Assembly: GCA_008501785.1 (NCBI GenBank)
Contig: QQUD01000585.1
Span: 1-6,989 of the forward strand
Direction: 5' to 3'
Length of the DNA stretch: 6,989 bases
Source: Chloroflexota bacterium
GTDB taxonomy: Bacteria; Chloroflexota; Anaerolineae; Promineifilales; Promineifilaceae
Shown: one piece after another, positions 1 through 5,227 of the stretch
How the letters are laid out: each line of letters begins with the position of its first letter
Numbering within the stretch: the stretch's first letter is position 1
The notes under the pieces: model-generated
Seen by the model: only the letters and a program-made list of their open reading frames with translations
The model's database searches: none
What the model was told of the DNA's origin: nothing
Translations under genes and position numbers: made by a program

Positions 1-1
1 G

Positions 2-586
2 TTCGACGTGGTGCAGATGGTCACGTATGACGACATCAATTTGGGTGACAATGTGGTCAGCATCGACTGGCAGGGTGAAGGCAATTTGATGTATCAAGTC
101 ACCAACAGCTTCTACCTCCCCTGGGAGGTGCTGTCCACCTATCCACAACTTGTCGAACCACAGGAATTGGTGTCGATTGACGTAACTTACGACCGCACTG
201 AACTCGTGGTAGACGACAGTGTGACGGTTGATGTGACGGTGACACTGAATGAGGAAGGCGCACGCACGGACTGGGCGCTGATTGACCTGGGCATCCCGCC
301 CGGATTCGCGGTCAACACTGAGGATTTGACGACGCTGGTGGAAGCCTCGAAGCAGCGCGACCCGAATGCAGACGTGACCACCTTTGAGCGGTTTGAACTG
401 ACGGGACGGCAGGTGCTGGTTTATCTGGGCAACTTGCAGCACGGCCAGCCGTTCAGCTTCAGCTACCGGCTCACCGCCAAGTTCCCCCTCCGCGCCCAAA
501 CCCCGGCGAGCAACGCCTACGACTACTACAATCCAGATGTATCGGGCGAGGCACAGCCGCAGGAGATTGTGGTGGTTGAGGGGTAG
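2..586 (+). CDS. Alpha-2-macroglobulin family protein, C-terminal end (5' truncated by window)
   Basis: The reading frame is open to the left edge (it begins Phe-Asp-Val-Val-Gln), so this is the last ~195 residues of a longer protein; bacterial members of the family are usually well over 1,000 residues. The stretch ending GEGNLMYQVTNSFYLPW resembles the segment just after the thioester domain. The rest, from about residue 55, fits the receptor-binding (A2M_recep-like) beta-sandwich: an IDLGIPPGF strand and loop, an R-F-E-L segment, VLVYLGNL, FSYRLTAKFP, and the characteristic end motif YDYYNPD. Family members trap proteases and are exported or periplasmic/surface proteins, but the signal peptide and the thioester motif (if present) lie outside the window. 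There is no C-terminal membrane anchor. The gene ends in TAG and is followed by a strong terminator, so it is the last gene of its transcript. I am confident of the family, less so of the exact subtype. Confidence 0.85.
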   Translation, partial: FDVVQMVTYDDINLGDNVVSIDWQGEGNLMYQVTNSFYLPWEVLSTYPQLVEPQELVSIDVTYDRTELVVDDSVTVDVTVTLNEEGARTDWALIDLGIPPGFAVNTEDLTTLVEASKQRDPNADVTTFERFELTGRQVLVYLGNLQHGQPFSFSYRLTAKFPLRAQTPASNAYDYYNPDVSGEAQPQEIVVVEG

Positions 587-605
587 GGAATGGTGAATTG
601 TGAAT
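587..605 (+). repeat. Short 7-nt word repeat after the A2M stop codon
   Basis: Immediately after the TAG stop, the words GGAAT, GGTGAAT and TGTGAAT follow one another with a period of 7. It is short and could be chance. It is listed because all four presumed core genes here are followed by a short-word repeat that begins at their TAG stop. Confidence 0.35.
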
Positions 606-640
606 AAAACGGCCGTTTTGGGGGAAACGGCCGTTTTTTT
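606..640 (+). terminator. Rho-independent terminator of the A2M gene
   Basis: AAAACGGCCGTTTT (606-619) pairs with AAACGGCCGTTTT (625-637) across a GGGG loop. This gives a stem of about 14 bp including one G-U pair, and the T-tract at 634-640 continues the descending arm. It sits 20 nt after the A2M stop. Each arm contains the palindrome ACGGCCGT, so each arm could also fold on itself. The A-tract on the left side means it could work in both directions. Confidence 0.9.
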
Positions 641-650
641 ATGACCCCAT

Positions 651-841
651 GTCATTTCGAGTAACCTATGCCGGGAAGACCCAGCACAGAATAGGGAAGA
701 AACTTGTCATGCAATTGTCATTCCGAGGTCTGCCGAGGAATCTTGCTTTGAGGTCGGGGAATAATGACTGACTCGAAGCAAGATTCCTCACTCCGAAGAC
801 TGCGTTCGGAATGACAGCTTTCTTAGTAGGTCTTCCGAGAA
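651..841. repeat. Nested palindromic repeat (MITE/REP-like), non-coding
   Basis: This fills most of the ~300 bp gap between the terminator and the next gene. Three nested pairs of inverted arms are visible: GGAAGACC (674-681) with GGTCTTCC (829-836); TGTCATTCCGA (716-726) with TCGGAATGACA (806-816), perfect over 11 bp; and a 17-bp pair at 735-751 and 773-789 (GAGGAATCTTGCTTTGA against TCGAAGCAAGATTCCTC) with one mismatch. Sequences of the type 'GTCATTCCGAG...GAGGAATC' are widespread interspersed repeats in many bacterial genomes. No transposase is present, so it is at most a non-autonomous element. The open frame on the minus strand across it is a by-product of the repeat. Confidence 0.8.
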
Positions 842-887
842 ATCCCCACGACATGTGCTGCGATTTGCGTGTCGCACTTGCGGTTAT

Positions 888-912
888 GTCTGGTAAAATA
901 GTGGTATTGATT
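888..912 (+). promoter_or_regulatory. Putative extended -10 promoter of first EAD gene
   Basis: TGTCTGGTAAAAT contains an extended -10 (TG at 891-892, TAAAAT at 894-899). There is no convincing -35, as is common for extended -10 promoters. The -10 ends 39 nt before the ATG. An almost identical block occurs at exactly the same distance before the paralogous gene at 1941, which is the main reason to believe it. Confidence 0.5.
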
Positions 913-938
913 GCCAATCGTGCAAAAGTATGTGACTT

Positions 939-1712
939 ATGAATGTTGATACCGCGTTGCTGCGAAAATATTTAAGCGAAAAATTTAATGTGCCAGAGTT
1001 TAACACCTTCCTGGCAGACTATTTTCCGCTGGTGTTTAATGATATTCCGCCGCGAATGCTGTTGAGTGAGCGGATTGAAGTACTGTTGGAGCGTTGTAGA
1101 CGAGATGGTCGATACCCCGACCTGTTTGCGGCATTGAAACGGGAGCGGCCTGATTTTGCGCAAAGCGATTTCATAAACCCTAACAATAAAAGTAAACATA
1201 ATCCCAATCATCCAAACTTCACACATGTTACAAAATCTAATTCTGAACATTTAACTTTGTCAGATAAGCATTTGAGTGCTTTGGATTTTGCCTGGAAACA
1301 TATTGTCGCTATAGAGGATGAGCATAGTAGAGTACTAAGGTGGAATGACCGAGATTTTTACCCACCCCCAGATTTTAACATAAAGTCTATTCTTGACAGC
1401 CTTAACACAATCGTGATGCATAAAGTGGAGATCGAAAAGTTATGGCCATATTTGGGCGATGAATTATATAGTTTGTGCTTAGCTTACTGCGAATTTTTTT
1501 GGTATTCGGGGCAAATTATGGCTAATGCTTTTACGGGATTGGAAGTTGTAGATTGGATGAACGATGGGACAATACATGGAATTCTAGCGGAAGTTAATTC
1601 ACCTGAAGCCCTTGTAATTATTTTTGAAAAATATAAATGTTTTGACGTCGCTCAGATGTTGAAACAAAGAATTGTAAAACTGATTCAGAAGCGTATATCT
1701 GAAAATCTGTAA
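939..1712 (+). CDS. Effector-associated-domain (EAD) protein with unrecognised C-terminal domain
   Basis: A 257-residue soluble protein with no signal peptide or membrane helix. Residues 1-78 (LLRKYLSEKF, FLADYFP, RIEVLLERC, DLFAALKRERPDF) have the all-helical pattern of the effector-associated death-like domains, which in bacteria recruit NTPases, proteases or other conflict effectors by homotypic contact; this is family knowledge and the assignment is by eye. Residues 79-105 are a polar Asn/His/Lys-rich linker. Residues 106-257 look mostly helical and acidic-aromatic (FAWKHIVAIEDEH, YLGDELYSLCLAYCEFFWY) and match no effector I recognise, so a function is not assigned. From about base 1180 the coding sequence becomes visibly AT-richer than the first domain, suggesting the C-terminal half came from elsewhere. 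The ATG at 939 lacks a clear Shine-Dalgarno, but the paralogue at 1941 begins the same way (M-N/K-V-D-T-A-L-L-R), which supports this start. Confidence 0.75.
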   Translation: MNVDTALLRKYLSEKFNVPEFNTFLADYFPLVFNDIPPRMLLSERIEVLLERCRRDGRYPDLFAALKRERPDFAQSDFINPNNKSKHNPNHPNFTHVTKSNSEHLTLSDKHLSALDFAWKHIVAIEDEHSRVLRWNDRDFYPPPDFNIKSILDSLNTIVMHKVEIEKLWPYLGDELYSLCLAYCEFFWYSGQIMANAFTGLEVVDWMNDGTIHGILAEVNSPEALVIIFEKYKCFDVAQMLKQRIVKLIQKRISENL

Positions 1713-1738
1713 ATTGATGACTGGATATTTACTTTAAT

Positions 1739-1800
1739 AGTCTTCCAATGGAGTGTGATTGCGTGTCCTCACCATACCATGTAACGTTATTGGCTTTCTT
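1739..1800 (+). repeat. Dispersed repeat, copy 0 (degenerate)
   Basis: This starts AGTCTTCCAATGG, keeps GCGTGTCCTCACC in register with copy 3 (3103-3180), and ends TTGGCTTTCTT. It is the most diverged member and lies directly in front of copy 1, so the two are in tandem. No open frame is shared between the copies. Confidence 0.5.
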
Positions 1801-1803
1801 TTC

Positions 1804-1877
1804 CTTTGCTGCTTTGCGGTTTTCCAAGAAGGCTGTGGCCGTGTGTCTTTATCGAGCCACGTTTTTTCTTTCCACCC
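1804..1877 (+). repeat. Dispersed repeat, copy 1
   Basis: The core GGTTTTCCAAGAAGGCTGTG followed by GCCGTGTGTC (1818-1847) matches copies 2 and 3 almost base for base. The preceding CTTTGCTGCTTTGCGG also matches the lead-in of copy 2. The pyrimidine-rich tail (GTTTTTTCTTTCC) keeps the composition but not the exact sequence of the others. It ends about 20 bp before the promoter block of the second EAD gene. Confidence 0.75.
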
Positions 1878-1889
1878 AAATATACAATT

Positions 1890-1914
1890 GTCTGGTAAAA
1901 TTGCGGTGTTGATA
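1890..1914 (+). promoter_or_regulatory. Putative extended -10 promoter of second EAD gene (duplicate of 888-912)
   Basis: TGTCTGGTAAAATTGCGG repeats the block before the first EAD gene with few changes. TG is at 1893-1894 and TAAAAT at 1896-1901, again ending 39 nt before the ATG. Conserved sequence and identical spacing point to a duplicated functional promoter or leader. Confidence 0.5.
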
Positions 1915-1940
1915 ATTATTCCAGAATAAAGAAGCAACCA

Positions 1941-2264
1941 ATGAAAGTTGATACCGCGTTACTCCGACAATTCATAATTGAAAAATTTAGTGCCGATGAA
2001 CTAAGTGTATTCTTGTTTGATTATTTTCGGCCTGTTTACAACGATATGACCTCAACCATACGTAATAAGCAGCGGGTTCAAATATTGTTGGAGTATTGTG
2101 TAAATCATGACCAATATCTAGAGTTGTTTGCAGTTCTTGAGCGGGAAAGACCTGGGATTTTTCAACAACGCGATTTTACAGATGCGCTTTTGCTGCGCTG
2201 TGGTCTTCCAAGATGGCTGTGGCCGTGTGTCCACACCGTGCCACTCTTTCTTTTCGGCTTCTAA
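1941..2264 (+). CDS. Truncated effector-associated-domain protein (paralogue of 939-1712)
   Basis: Residues 1-79 align without large gaps to the N-terminal domain of the upstream gene. They share M-x-VDTALLR, EKF, DYF, ND, LLE-x-C, LFA, RERP and a closing DF, and at DNA level GTTGATACCGCGTT is identical at the start. After this domain the frame runs straight into dispersed repeat copy 2 and stops within it, so the last ~25 residues (CGLPRWLWPCVHTV...) are read from repeat sequence. Either this is a stand-alone adaptor domain, which is a plausible arrangement for such domains, or a longer gene whose effector part was lost when the repeat arrived. The leader AAAGAAG, 10-16 nt before the ATG, is a weak ribosome site. 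Confidence 0.6.
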   Translation: MKVDTALLRQFIIEKFSADELSVFLFDYFRPVYNDMTSTIRNKQRVQILLEYCVNHDQYLELFAVLERERPGIFQQRDFTDALLLRCGLPRWLWPCVHTVPLFLFGF

Positions 2265-2277
2265 CCGTTTTCTTCCC
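2187..2277 (+). repeat. Dispersed repeat, copy 2
   Basis: The lead-in CTTTTGCTGCGCTGT matches copy 1. The core GGTCTTCCAAGATGGCTGTG then GCCGTGTGTCC matches copies 1 and 3. The tail CACCGTGCCACTCTTTCTTT and the following CGGCTTC match copy 3. It overlaps the 3' end and stop codon of the truncated EAD gene. Confidence 0.8.
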
Positions 2278-2331
2278 ATTTTGGAGCGACAACAACAGAT
2301 TTGAGTAAGAAACAGATTTTTGGGGAACGAA

Positions 2332-2359
2332 TTGACTTTTTGCTCGCGTTTTTTATAAT
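2332..2359 (+). promoter_or_regulatory. Sigma-70-type promoter of the toxin-antitoxin operon
   Basis: TTGACT (2332-2337) and TATAAT (2354-2359) are separated by 16 nt: a -35 one base off consensus and a perfect -10. It lies 47 nt before the antitoxin start. It is the best-formed promoter in the window, as expected for an autorepressed toxin-antitoxin operon. Confidence 0.8.
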
Positions 2360-2362
2360 ATG

Positions 2363-2388
2363 CCCTAATACTGGACCTTGTTTTAGGG
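2363..2388 (+). promoter_or_regulatory. Putative operator (inverted repeat) for antitoxin autoregulation
   Basis: CCCTAA (2363-2368) and TTAGGG (2383-2388) form a perfect 6-bp inverted repeat centred just downstream of the -10, over the likely transcription start. A second overlapping pair, GACC and GGTC, lies at 2374-2377 and 2387-2390. Ribbon-helix-helix antitoxins commonly bind such sites to repress their own operon. The assignment is an inference from position and symmetry. Confidence 0.45.
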
Positions 2389-2406
2389 TCTAAAAGAGGT
2401 GCTGTT

Positions 2407-2640
2407 ATGCAACAAGCGAAAATTAGTCTGACACCGTCCCTGGTTGAGTTCTTAAGCGAATACAGGCGTTACGGGTTTAAAGATAAAAGTACGATGGTGC
2501 GGGCGGCTTTGCTTCAACTTCAAAAAGAGTTTGAACAGCGCAGCCTTGAACAGTCAGCCGATCTGTATGCTGAACTCTATAATGCAGATGCGGAGCTGCA
2601 AGAAATGACAGAAGCAGCATTGGCAGAGTGGCCCGAATGA
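2407..2640 (+). CDS. MazE-like ribbon-helix-helix antitoxin
   Basis: 77 residues. The start (KISLTPSLVEFLSEY...STMVRAALLQL, residues 5-40) has the beta-strand plus two-helix pattern of an Arc/MetJ/CopG-type DNA-binding fold. The acidic tail (DAELQEMTEAALAEWPE) is typical of the segment that wraps around and blocks a MazF/PemK toxin. AGAGGTG at 2395-2401 is a good ribosome site 5 nt before the ATG. The stop overlaps the toxin start as ATGA, indicating translational coupling. Expected role: neutralise the toxin and, with it, repress the promoter at 2332-2359. Confidence 0.85.
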   Translation: MQQAKISLTPSLVEFLSEYRRYGFKDKSTMVRAALLQLQKEFEQRSLEQSADLYAELYNADAELQEMTEAALAEWPE

Positions 2641-2993
2641 CAATCTTAAGGCGGGGGATGATTATTGATGTTGATTTAAATCCTACTAAGGGGTCAGAGA
2701 CGGGTAAAATACGGCCGTGTGTGGTTGTGACAAACGATGTTTATAATGCTAGAGTGCCCGTAATTCAGGTTGTGCCGATTACAGCATGGCGTGAAAAAAA
2801 AGGTCGCATTAGAACAAATATCACGCTTTCACCAACTGGTGAAAATGGGTTAACAAAAGAATCTGTTGCTGACTGCTTGCAAACGCGCCCAATAGACCAT
2901 CGGTTCAGATTTGTGAAAATACGCGGGGAGCTGTCCGCTGAAAAAATGTTTGAAATTGACAGGGCATTGAAAACAGTTTTTGCTTTGAGGTAA
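2637..2993 (+). CDS. MazF/PemK-type mRNA interferase toxin
   Basis: 118 residues from the ATG that overlaps the antitoxin stop. An in-frame GTG at 2628 would add three residues, but the ATGA coupling makes 2637 the better start. The sequence follows the MazF/PemK family from end to end: RRGMIIDVDLNPTKGSE, then IRPCVVVTND, VVPIT, GLTKESVADCLQTRPID, and a final helix with L-S-x-E-K-M-x-E-I-D-R-A-L. Arg26 and Thr49 fall where the catalytic Arg and Thr of characterised MazF enzymes lie. The length is standard and the protein looks intact. Family members cut mRNA at short sequence motifs and arrest growth; the cleavage specificity cannot be read from the sequence. Confidence 0.93.
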   Translation: MTILRRGMIIDVDLNPTKGSETGKIRPCVVVTNDVYNARVPVIQVVPITAWREKKGRIRTNITLSPTGENGLTKESVADCLQTRPIDHRFRFVKIRGELSAEKMFEIDRALKTVFALR

Positions 2994-2999
2994 TCGTAT

Positions 3000-3221
3000 A
3001 TGGCGCTAGAAGTCATACCTACGAAACAAACCGACTGGAAATTATTACCCGATGAAGGCTGCGTCAACGTTCGTTACAAACCATTGCCACCTACTGTGCC
3101 AAGGTCTTCTAAGAAGGCTGTGGCCGTGTGTCCTCACCGTGCTACTCTTTTTCTTTGGCTTCCAGCCATTTCTTCTTCAGTTTATGAAGCAATCAGATGT
3201 GCTTTTCAAAAATGCAGCTGA
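3000..3221 (+). pseudogene. Start of a third gene in the TA operon, interrupted by repeat copy 3
   Basis: GAGG at 2987-2990 lies 9 nt before this ATG, and the gap to the toxin stop is only 6 nt, so it looks like a translated third cistron. The first ~33 residues (MALEVIPTKQTDWKLLPDEG, then CVNVRYKPLPP) are protein-like and faintly resemble the N-terminus of small cupin proteins (a Trp followed by a Pro-Gly/Glu-Gly turn); I do not consider that an identification. From about 3103 the frame is repeat sequence and ends at 3221 without any recognisable domain. Most likely it is the remnant of a gene cut off by the repeat. Confidence 0.35.
3103..3180 (+). repeat. Dispersed repeat, copy 3
   Basis: GGTCTTCTAAGAAGGCTGTG then GCCGTGTGTCCTCACCGTGC, followed by a pyrimidine-rich tail with CTTTGGCTTCCAGCC and CTTCTTC. 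It matches copies 1 and 2 closely through the core and copy 2 through the tail. It has the same orientation as all other copies and truncates the reading frame that begins at 3000. Confidence 0.8.
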
Positions 3222-3349
3222 AAGAGATTGTGGTGGTTGGTTCGTACAGTTCGTTTGTGAGGAATTTGTTGAAGCGTCGTCAAAAATCGCTCAATTTCGC
3301 TGCTAAAAAACTGGCCCTTTGAATACAGGTGATTGTTAACAAACGATGA

Positions 3350-3457
3350 CGGCATAATTCCTCCGAATACGCAACTATTGCCGTATTCGAGTATCAAGCT
3401 CTTTCCGGCTGGTATGAACGAGTGATCAGCGAAAAATTTTCAGATGAGGAACAATAA
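3350..3457 (+). pseudogene. Possible C-terminal gene fragment
   Basis: An open stretch of 35 codons with no start, just after a TGA, ending ...FEYQALSGWYERVISEKFSDEEQ-stop. The residue mix looks like a genuine protein tail, unlike the other frames between 3181 and 3460, but I cannot name a family. It may be the far end of the gene that starts at 3000 and is broken by repeat copy 3. Apart from this and the hairpin inside it, I see nothing convincing in 3181-3460. Confidence 0.2.
3364..3389. repeat. Perfect 8-bp inverted repeat hairpin
   Basis: CGAATACG (3364-3371) and CGTATTCG (3382-3389) are exact reverse complements. CAA/TTG extends the stem with one bulged C, leaving a 3-nt loop. No T-run follows, so it is not an intrinsic terminator; it could be a protein-binding site or a chance structure. 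Confidence 0.45.
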
Positions 3458-3460
3458 AAT

Positions 3461-3560
3461 GCAGATAACGCAGATTATGACGTAGATGACACAGATTGAA
3501 AAAATTCTAAAAAATCTTTGAAATCTGCGTCATAAATCTTTTGAATCTGCGTTTAAGATT
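3461..3560. repeat. Short-word inverted repeat ('CGCAGATT' family) downstream of nadB
   Basis: The left half carries GCAGATAACGCAGATTATGA, CGTAGATGA and CACAGATT. The right half carries the complements AATCTTTGAAATCTGCGTCA, then AAATCTTTTGAATCTGCGT. The halves face each other across an A/T-rich centre (about 3498-3515), giving a long imperfect hairpin. Repeats built of CAGATT/TCTGCG words are scattered through many bacterial genomes. It lies 8 bp past the nadB stop, where it may end or protect the nad transcript. Confidence 0.75.
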
Positions 3561-3568
3561 TCTGAACA

Positions 3569-5128
3569 CTAATCTTCGCGGTAGTGGCAGCCCATGCTTT
3601 GTTTGTTGGCGAGGGCGGATTGGGTGACGATAACGGCCGTTCTCACTGCATTCCTCAACCCAATCAACCCATCCGTTAACTTGCTCACCCGGTAAAAACG
3701 TTCAACTTCCGTTTCCAAGTGGCGCAATTCACGTATGGCGCGTTGTAATCGATAGTTGGCGCGCACCAAACCGACATAGTTCCACATCACGTTTTGCACC
3801 GTGCTTAAATCTTGAGCAATCAGAAGCGGGTCTGGCTCGTAGACACCCGTATCTCGCCATTCAGGAATATCGTATGTGTCAAGCTTCTGTTTTTTGCTCA
3901 ATGATTTTTCGATTTGTTTGGCAGCGCGATGACCCCACACAACACCTTCCAGCAGCGATGTGCTGGCGAGACGGTTTGCGCCATGCACACCGGTACAGGC
4001 TACTTCACCAACTGCGTACAATCCACGAATGCTGGTGCGGCCCCACTTGTTTACCCACACACCTCCACATGAATAATGCGCTCCAGGTACAACGGGTACT
4101 AAATCTTTTGCGATGTCAACGTTATATTTTGTGCAGCTTTCGGCAATACCGGGGAACCGTTTGCGTATCTTTTCTTGTGGAATGTAGGAGCGCAAATCAA
4201 GGAATACATTGGGAATGTCGCGTTCAATCATCTCCTGGCGAATGCTGCGAGCCACCACGTCACGCGGCGCTAAATCTTTCCATTCAGGATCATATTTTTG
4301 CATGAACGGCTCGCCATCAGCATGAACCAGCCGCGCCCCAGCACCGCGCACGGCTTCCGAAATAAGAAAGTGTGGTGCAAAGCGGCGGTGGAAGGTGGTG
4401 GGGTGGAATTGGATGTATTCAGCGTTGATGACTCGTGCACCAGCACGATAGGCCATTGCCATGCCGTCGCCCCGTGCGCCTGCTGGGTTGGTCGTGCGCA
4501 GGTAGATGTTGCCCAGGCCGCCTGTCGCCAAAATTGTCTGTTTGGCCAGGATGCGAACGACTTCCCGTGTTTCTTGGTTGAGCACATAAGCGCCGATGCA
4601 GCTACGCCGCTCGTAGATGTCCAGGCTGTTGCGGGAGTGGTGGGTGGGGGTGAGCAGGTCAACGGCCGTATGTCCTGTCAACAGCGTCACATTTTCATGC
4701 GCCTTCAGCGAATTCAGTAACGCAATTTCAATCGAGCGTCCGGTCTGATCCGTCGCATGAATGATACGCTCAACAGAGTGGGCTGCTTCTTTGATGATCT
4801 GCAATTCGCCATTTTCTAACGTGTCAAATGGTACGTTTACACGATCAATTAAAATCTTTTTCAGCAGTAGCGGCCCTTCTTTAGCCAAAATGCGGGTCGT
4901 CTTCGGGTAGCTATGTCCTGCCCCAGCGTGCAAAATATCTTTTGTCAACAGCTCTGGCGAATCATCTGGCCCAGTGTAAATGATGCCGCCCTGAGCATAG
5001 TACGTATTTGATTCTTTCGGTTCTGTGGCGCGGGTAATGACCGTTACCGGCACACCGGCATCTGCCAGCTCCAAAGCGGCCGTTCCCCCCGCAATGCCAC
5101 AACCGATGATGAGGACTTCTGTGTTCAT
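3569..5128 (-). CDS. nadB: L-aspartate oxidase
   Basis: A 519-residue cytoplasmic FAD enzyme that oxidises L-aspartate to iminoaspartate, the first step of de novo NAD synthesis. Visible landmarks are the N-terminal FAD-binding GCGIAGGTAALELADAG (residues 9-25), the YYAQGGI loop (43-49), EAAHSVERIIHATDQTGRS (114-132), and TILATGGLGNIYLRTTNP (198-215). Further on come the active-site region with His242 (FHPT), Arg261 (EAVRG), Arg289 (APRDVVAR) and His351 (GAHYSCGG), and the second FAD motif GLYAVGEVACTGVHGANRLA (369-388). These are the positions of the substrate-binding and catalytic His/Arg of NadB, which separate it from succinate dehydrogenase by context (nadA and nadC adjacent). The C-terminal helical domain is present, but the protein stops at GCHYRED, a little short of the D-Y-P tail most homologues have. 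It is the last gene of the nadC-nadA-nadB operon, 95 nt after nadA; a weak AAAGAGA precedes the ATG. Confidence 0.96.
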   Translation of the reverse strand: MNTEVLIIGCGIAGGTAALELADAGVPVTVITRATEPKESNTYYAQGGIIYTGPDDSPELLTKDILHAGAGHSYPKTTRILAKEGPLLLKKILIDRVNVPFDTLENGELQIIKEAAHSVERIIHATDQTGRSIEIALLNSLKAHENVTLLTGHTAVDLLTPTHHSRNSLDIYERRSCIGAYVLNQETREVVRILAKQTILATGGLGNIYLRTTNPAGARGDGMAMAYRAGARVINAEYIQFHPTTFHRRFAPHFLISEAVRGAGARLVHADGEPFMQKYDPEWKDLAPRDVVARSIRQEMIERDIPNVFLDLRSYIPQEKIRKRFPGIAESCTKYNVDIAKDLVPVVPGAHYSCGGVWVNKWGRTSIRGLYAVGEVACTGVHGANRLASTSLLEGVVWGHRAAKQIEKSLSKKQKLDTYDIPEWRDTGVYEPDPLLIAQDLSTVQNVMWNYVGLVRANYRLQRAIRELRHLETEVERFYRVSKLTDGLIGLRNAVRTAVIVTQSALANKQSMGCHYRED

Positions 5129-5142
5129 AATTGTCTCTTTTT

Positions 5143-5227
5143 CTTGTAGTCTTGTAGTCGTTAGTCTTGTAGTCGTTAGTCGAAGGCTTCTGACTACTAG
5201 ATTACTGACTACCAGACTATCGACTAT
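5143..5227. repeat. Short-word inverted repeat ('GTAGTC' family) between nadA and nadB
   Basis: The left arm consists of repeated TGTAGTC/GTTAGTC words (5145-5181). The right arm has GACTAC/GACTATC complements (5192-5227). They meet at GAAGGCTTC (5182-5190), giving an imperfect hairpin of about 80 nt that fills the nadA-nadB gap. Its right end includes the nadA stop codon, whose TAG is itself part of the word. It may tune nadB expression or protect the upstream mRNA; this is inference. Confidence 0.8.

Noticed and set aside
666..917. 83-codon open frame on the - strand
   Set aside because: It is translated from the nested palindromic repeat; the inverted arms explain the open frame.
1734..1937. 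67-codon open frame on the - strand between the two EAD genes
   Set aside because: It runs across two copies of the dispersed repeat and the promoter block of the second EAD gene and has no protein-like features.
2628..2640. GTG start for the toxin, three codons upstream
   Set aside because: The ATG at 2637 overlaps the antitoxin stop as ATGA, the usual coupling in such operons, and gives the standard MazF N-terminus.
1739..3180. Integron cassette array with attC sites
   Set aside because: The repeats lack paired R'/R'' core sites and long imperfect palindromy, some reading frames run through them, and no tyrosine integrase is visible. Only the cassette-like spacing is similar.
3364..3389. 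Intrinsic terminator at the CGAATACG/CGTATTCG hairpin
   Set aside because: No T-tract follows on either strand.
3206..3397. 63-codon open frame on the - strand in the post-island gap
   Set aside because: No ribosome site, no recognisable domain, and it overlaps another weak frame. There is not enough to call a gene.
5143..5223. CRISPR array from the GTAGTC/GACTAC repeats
   Set aside because: The repeat words are only 7-8 nt, there are no spacers of constant length, and the second half is the complement of the first. It is an inverted word repeat.
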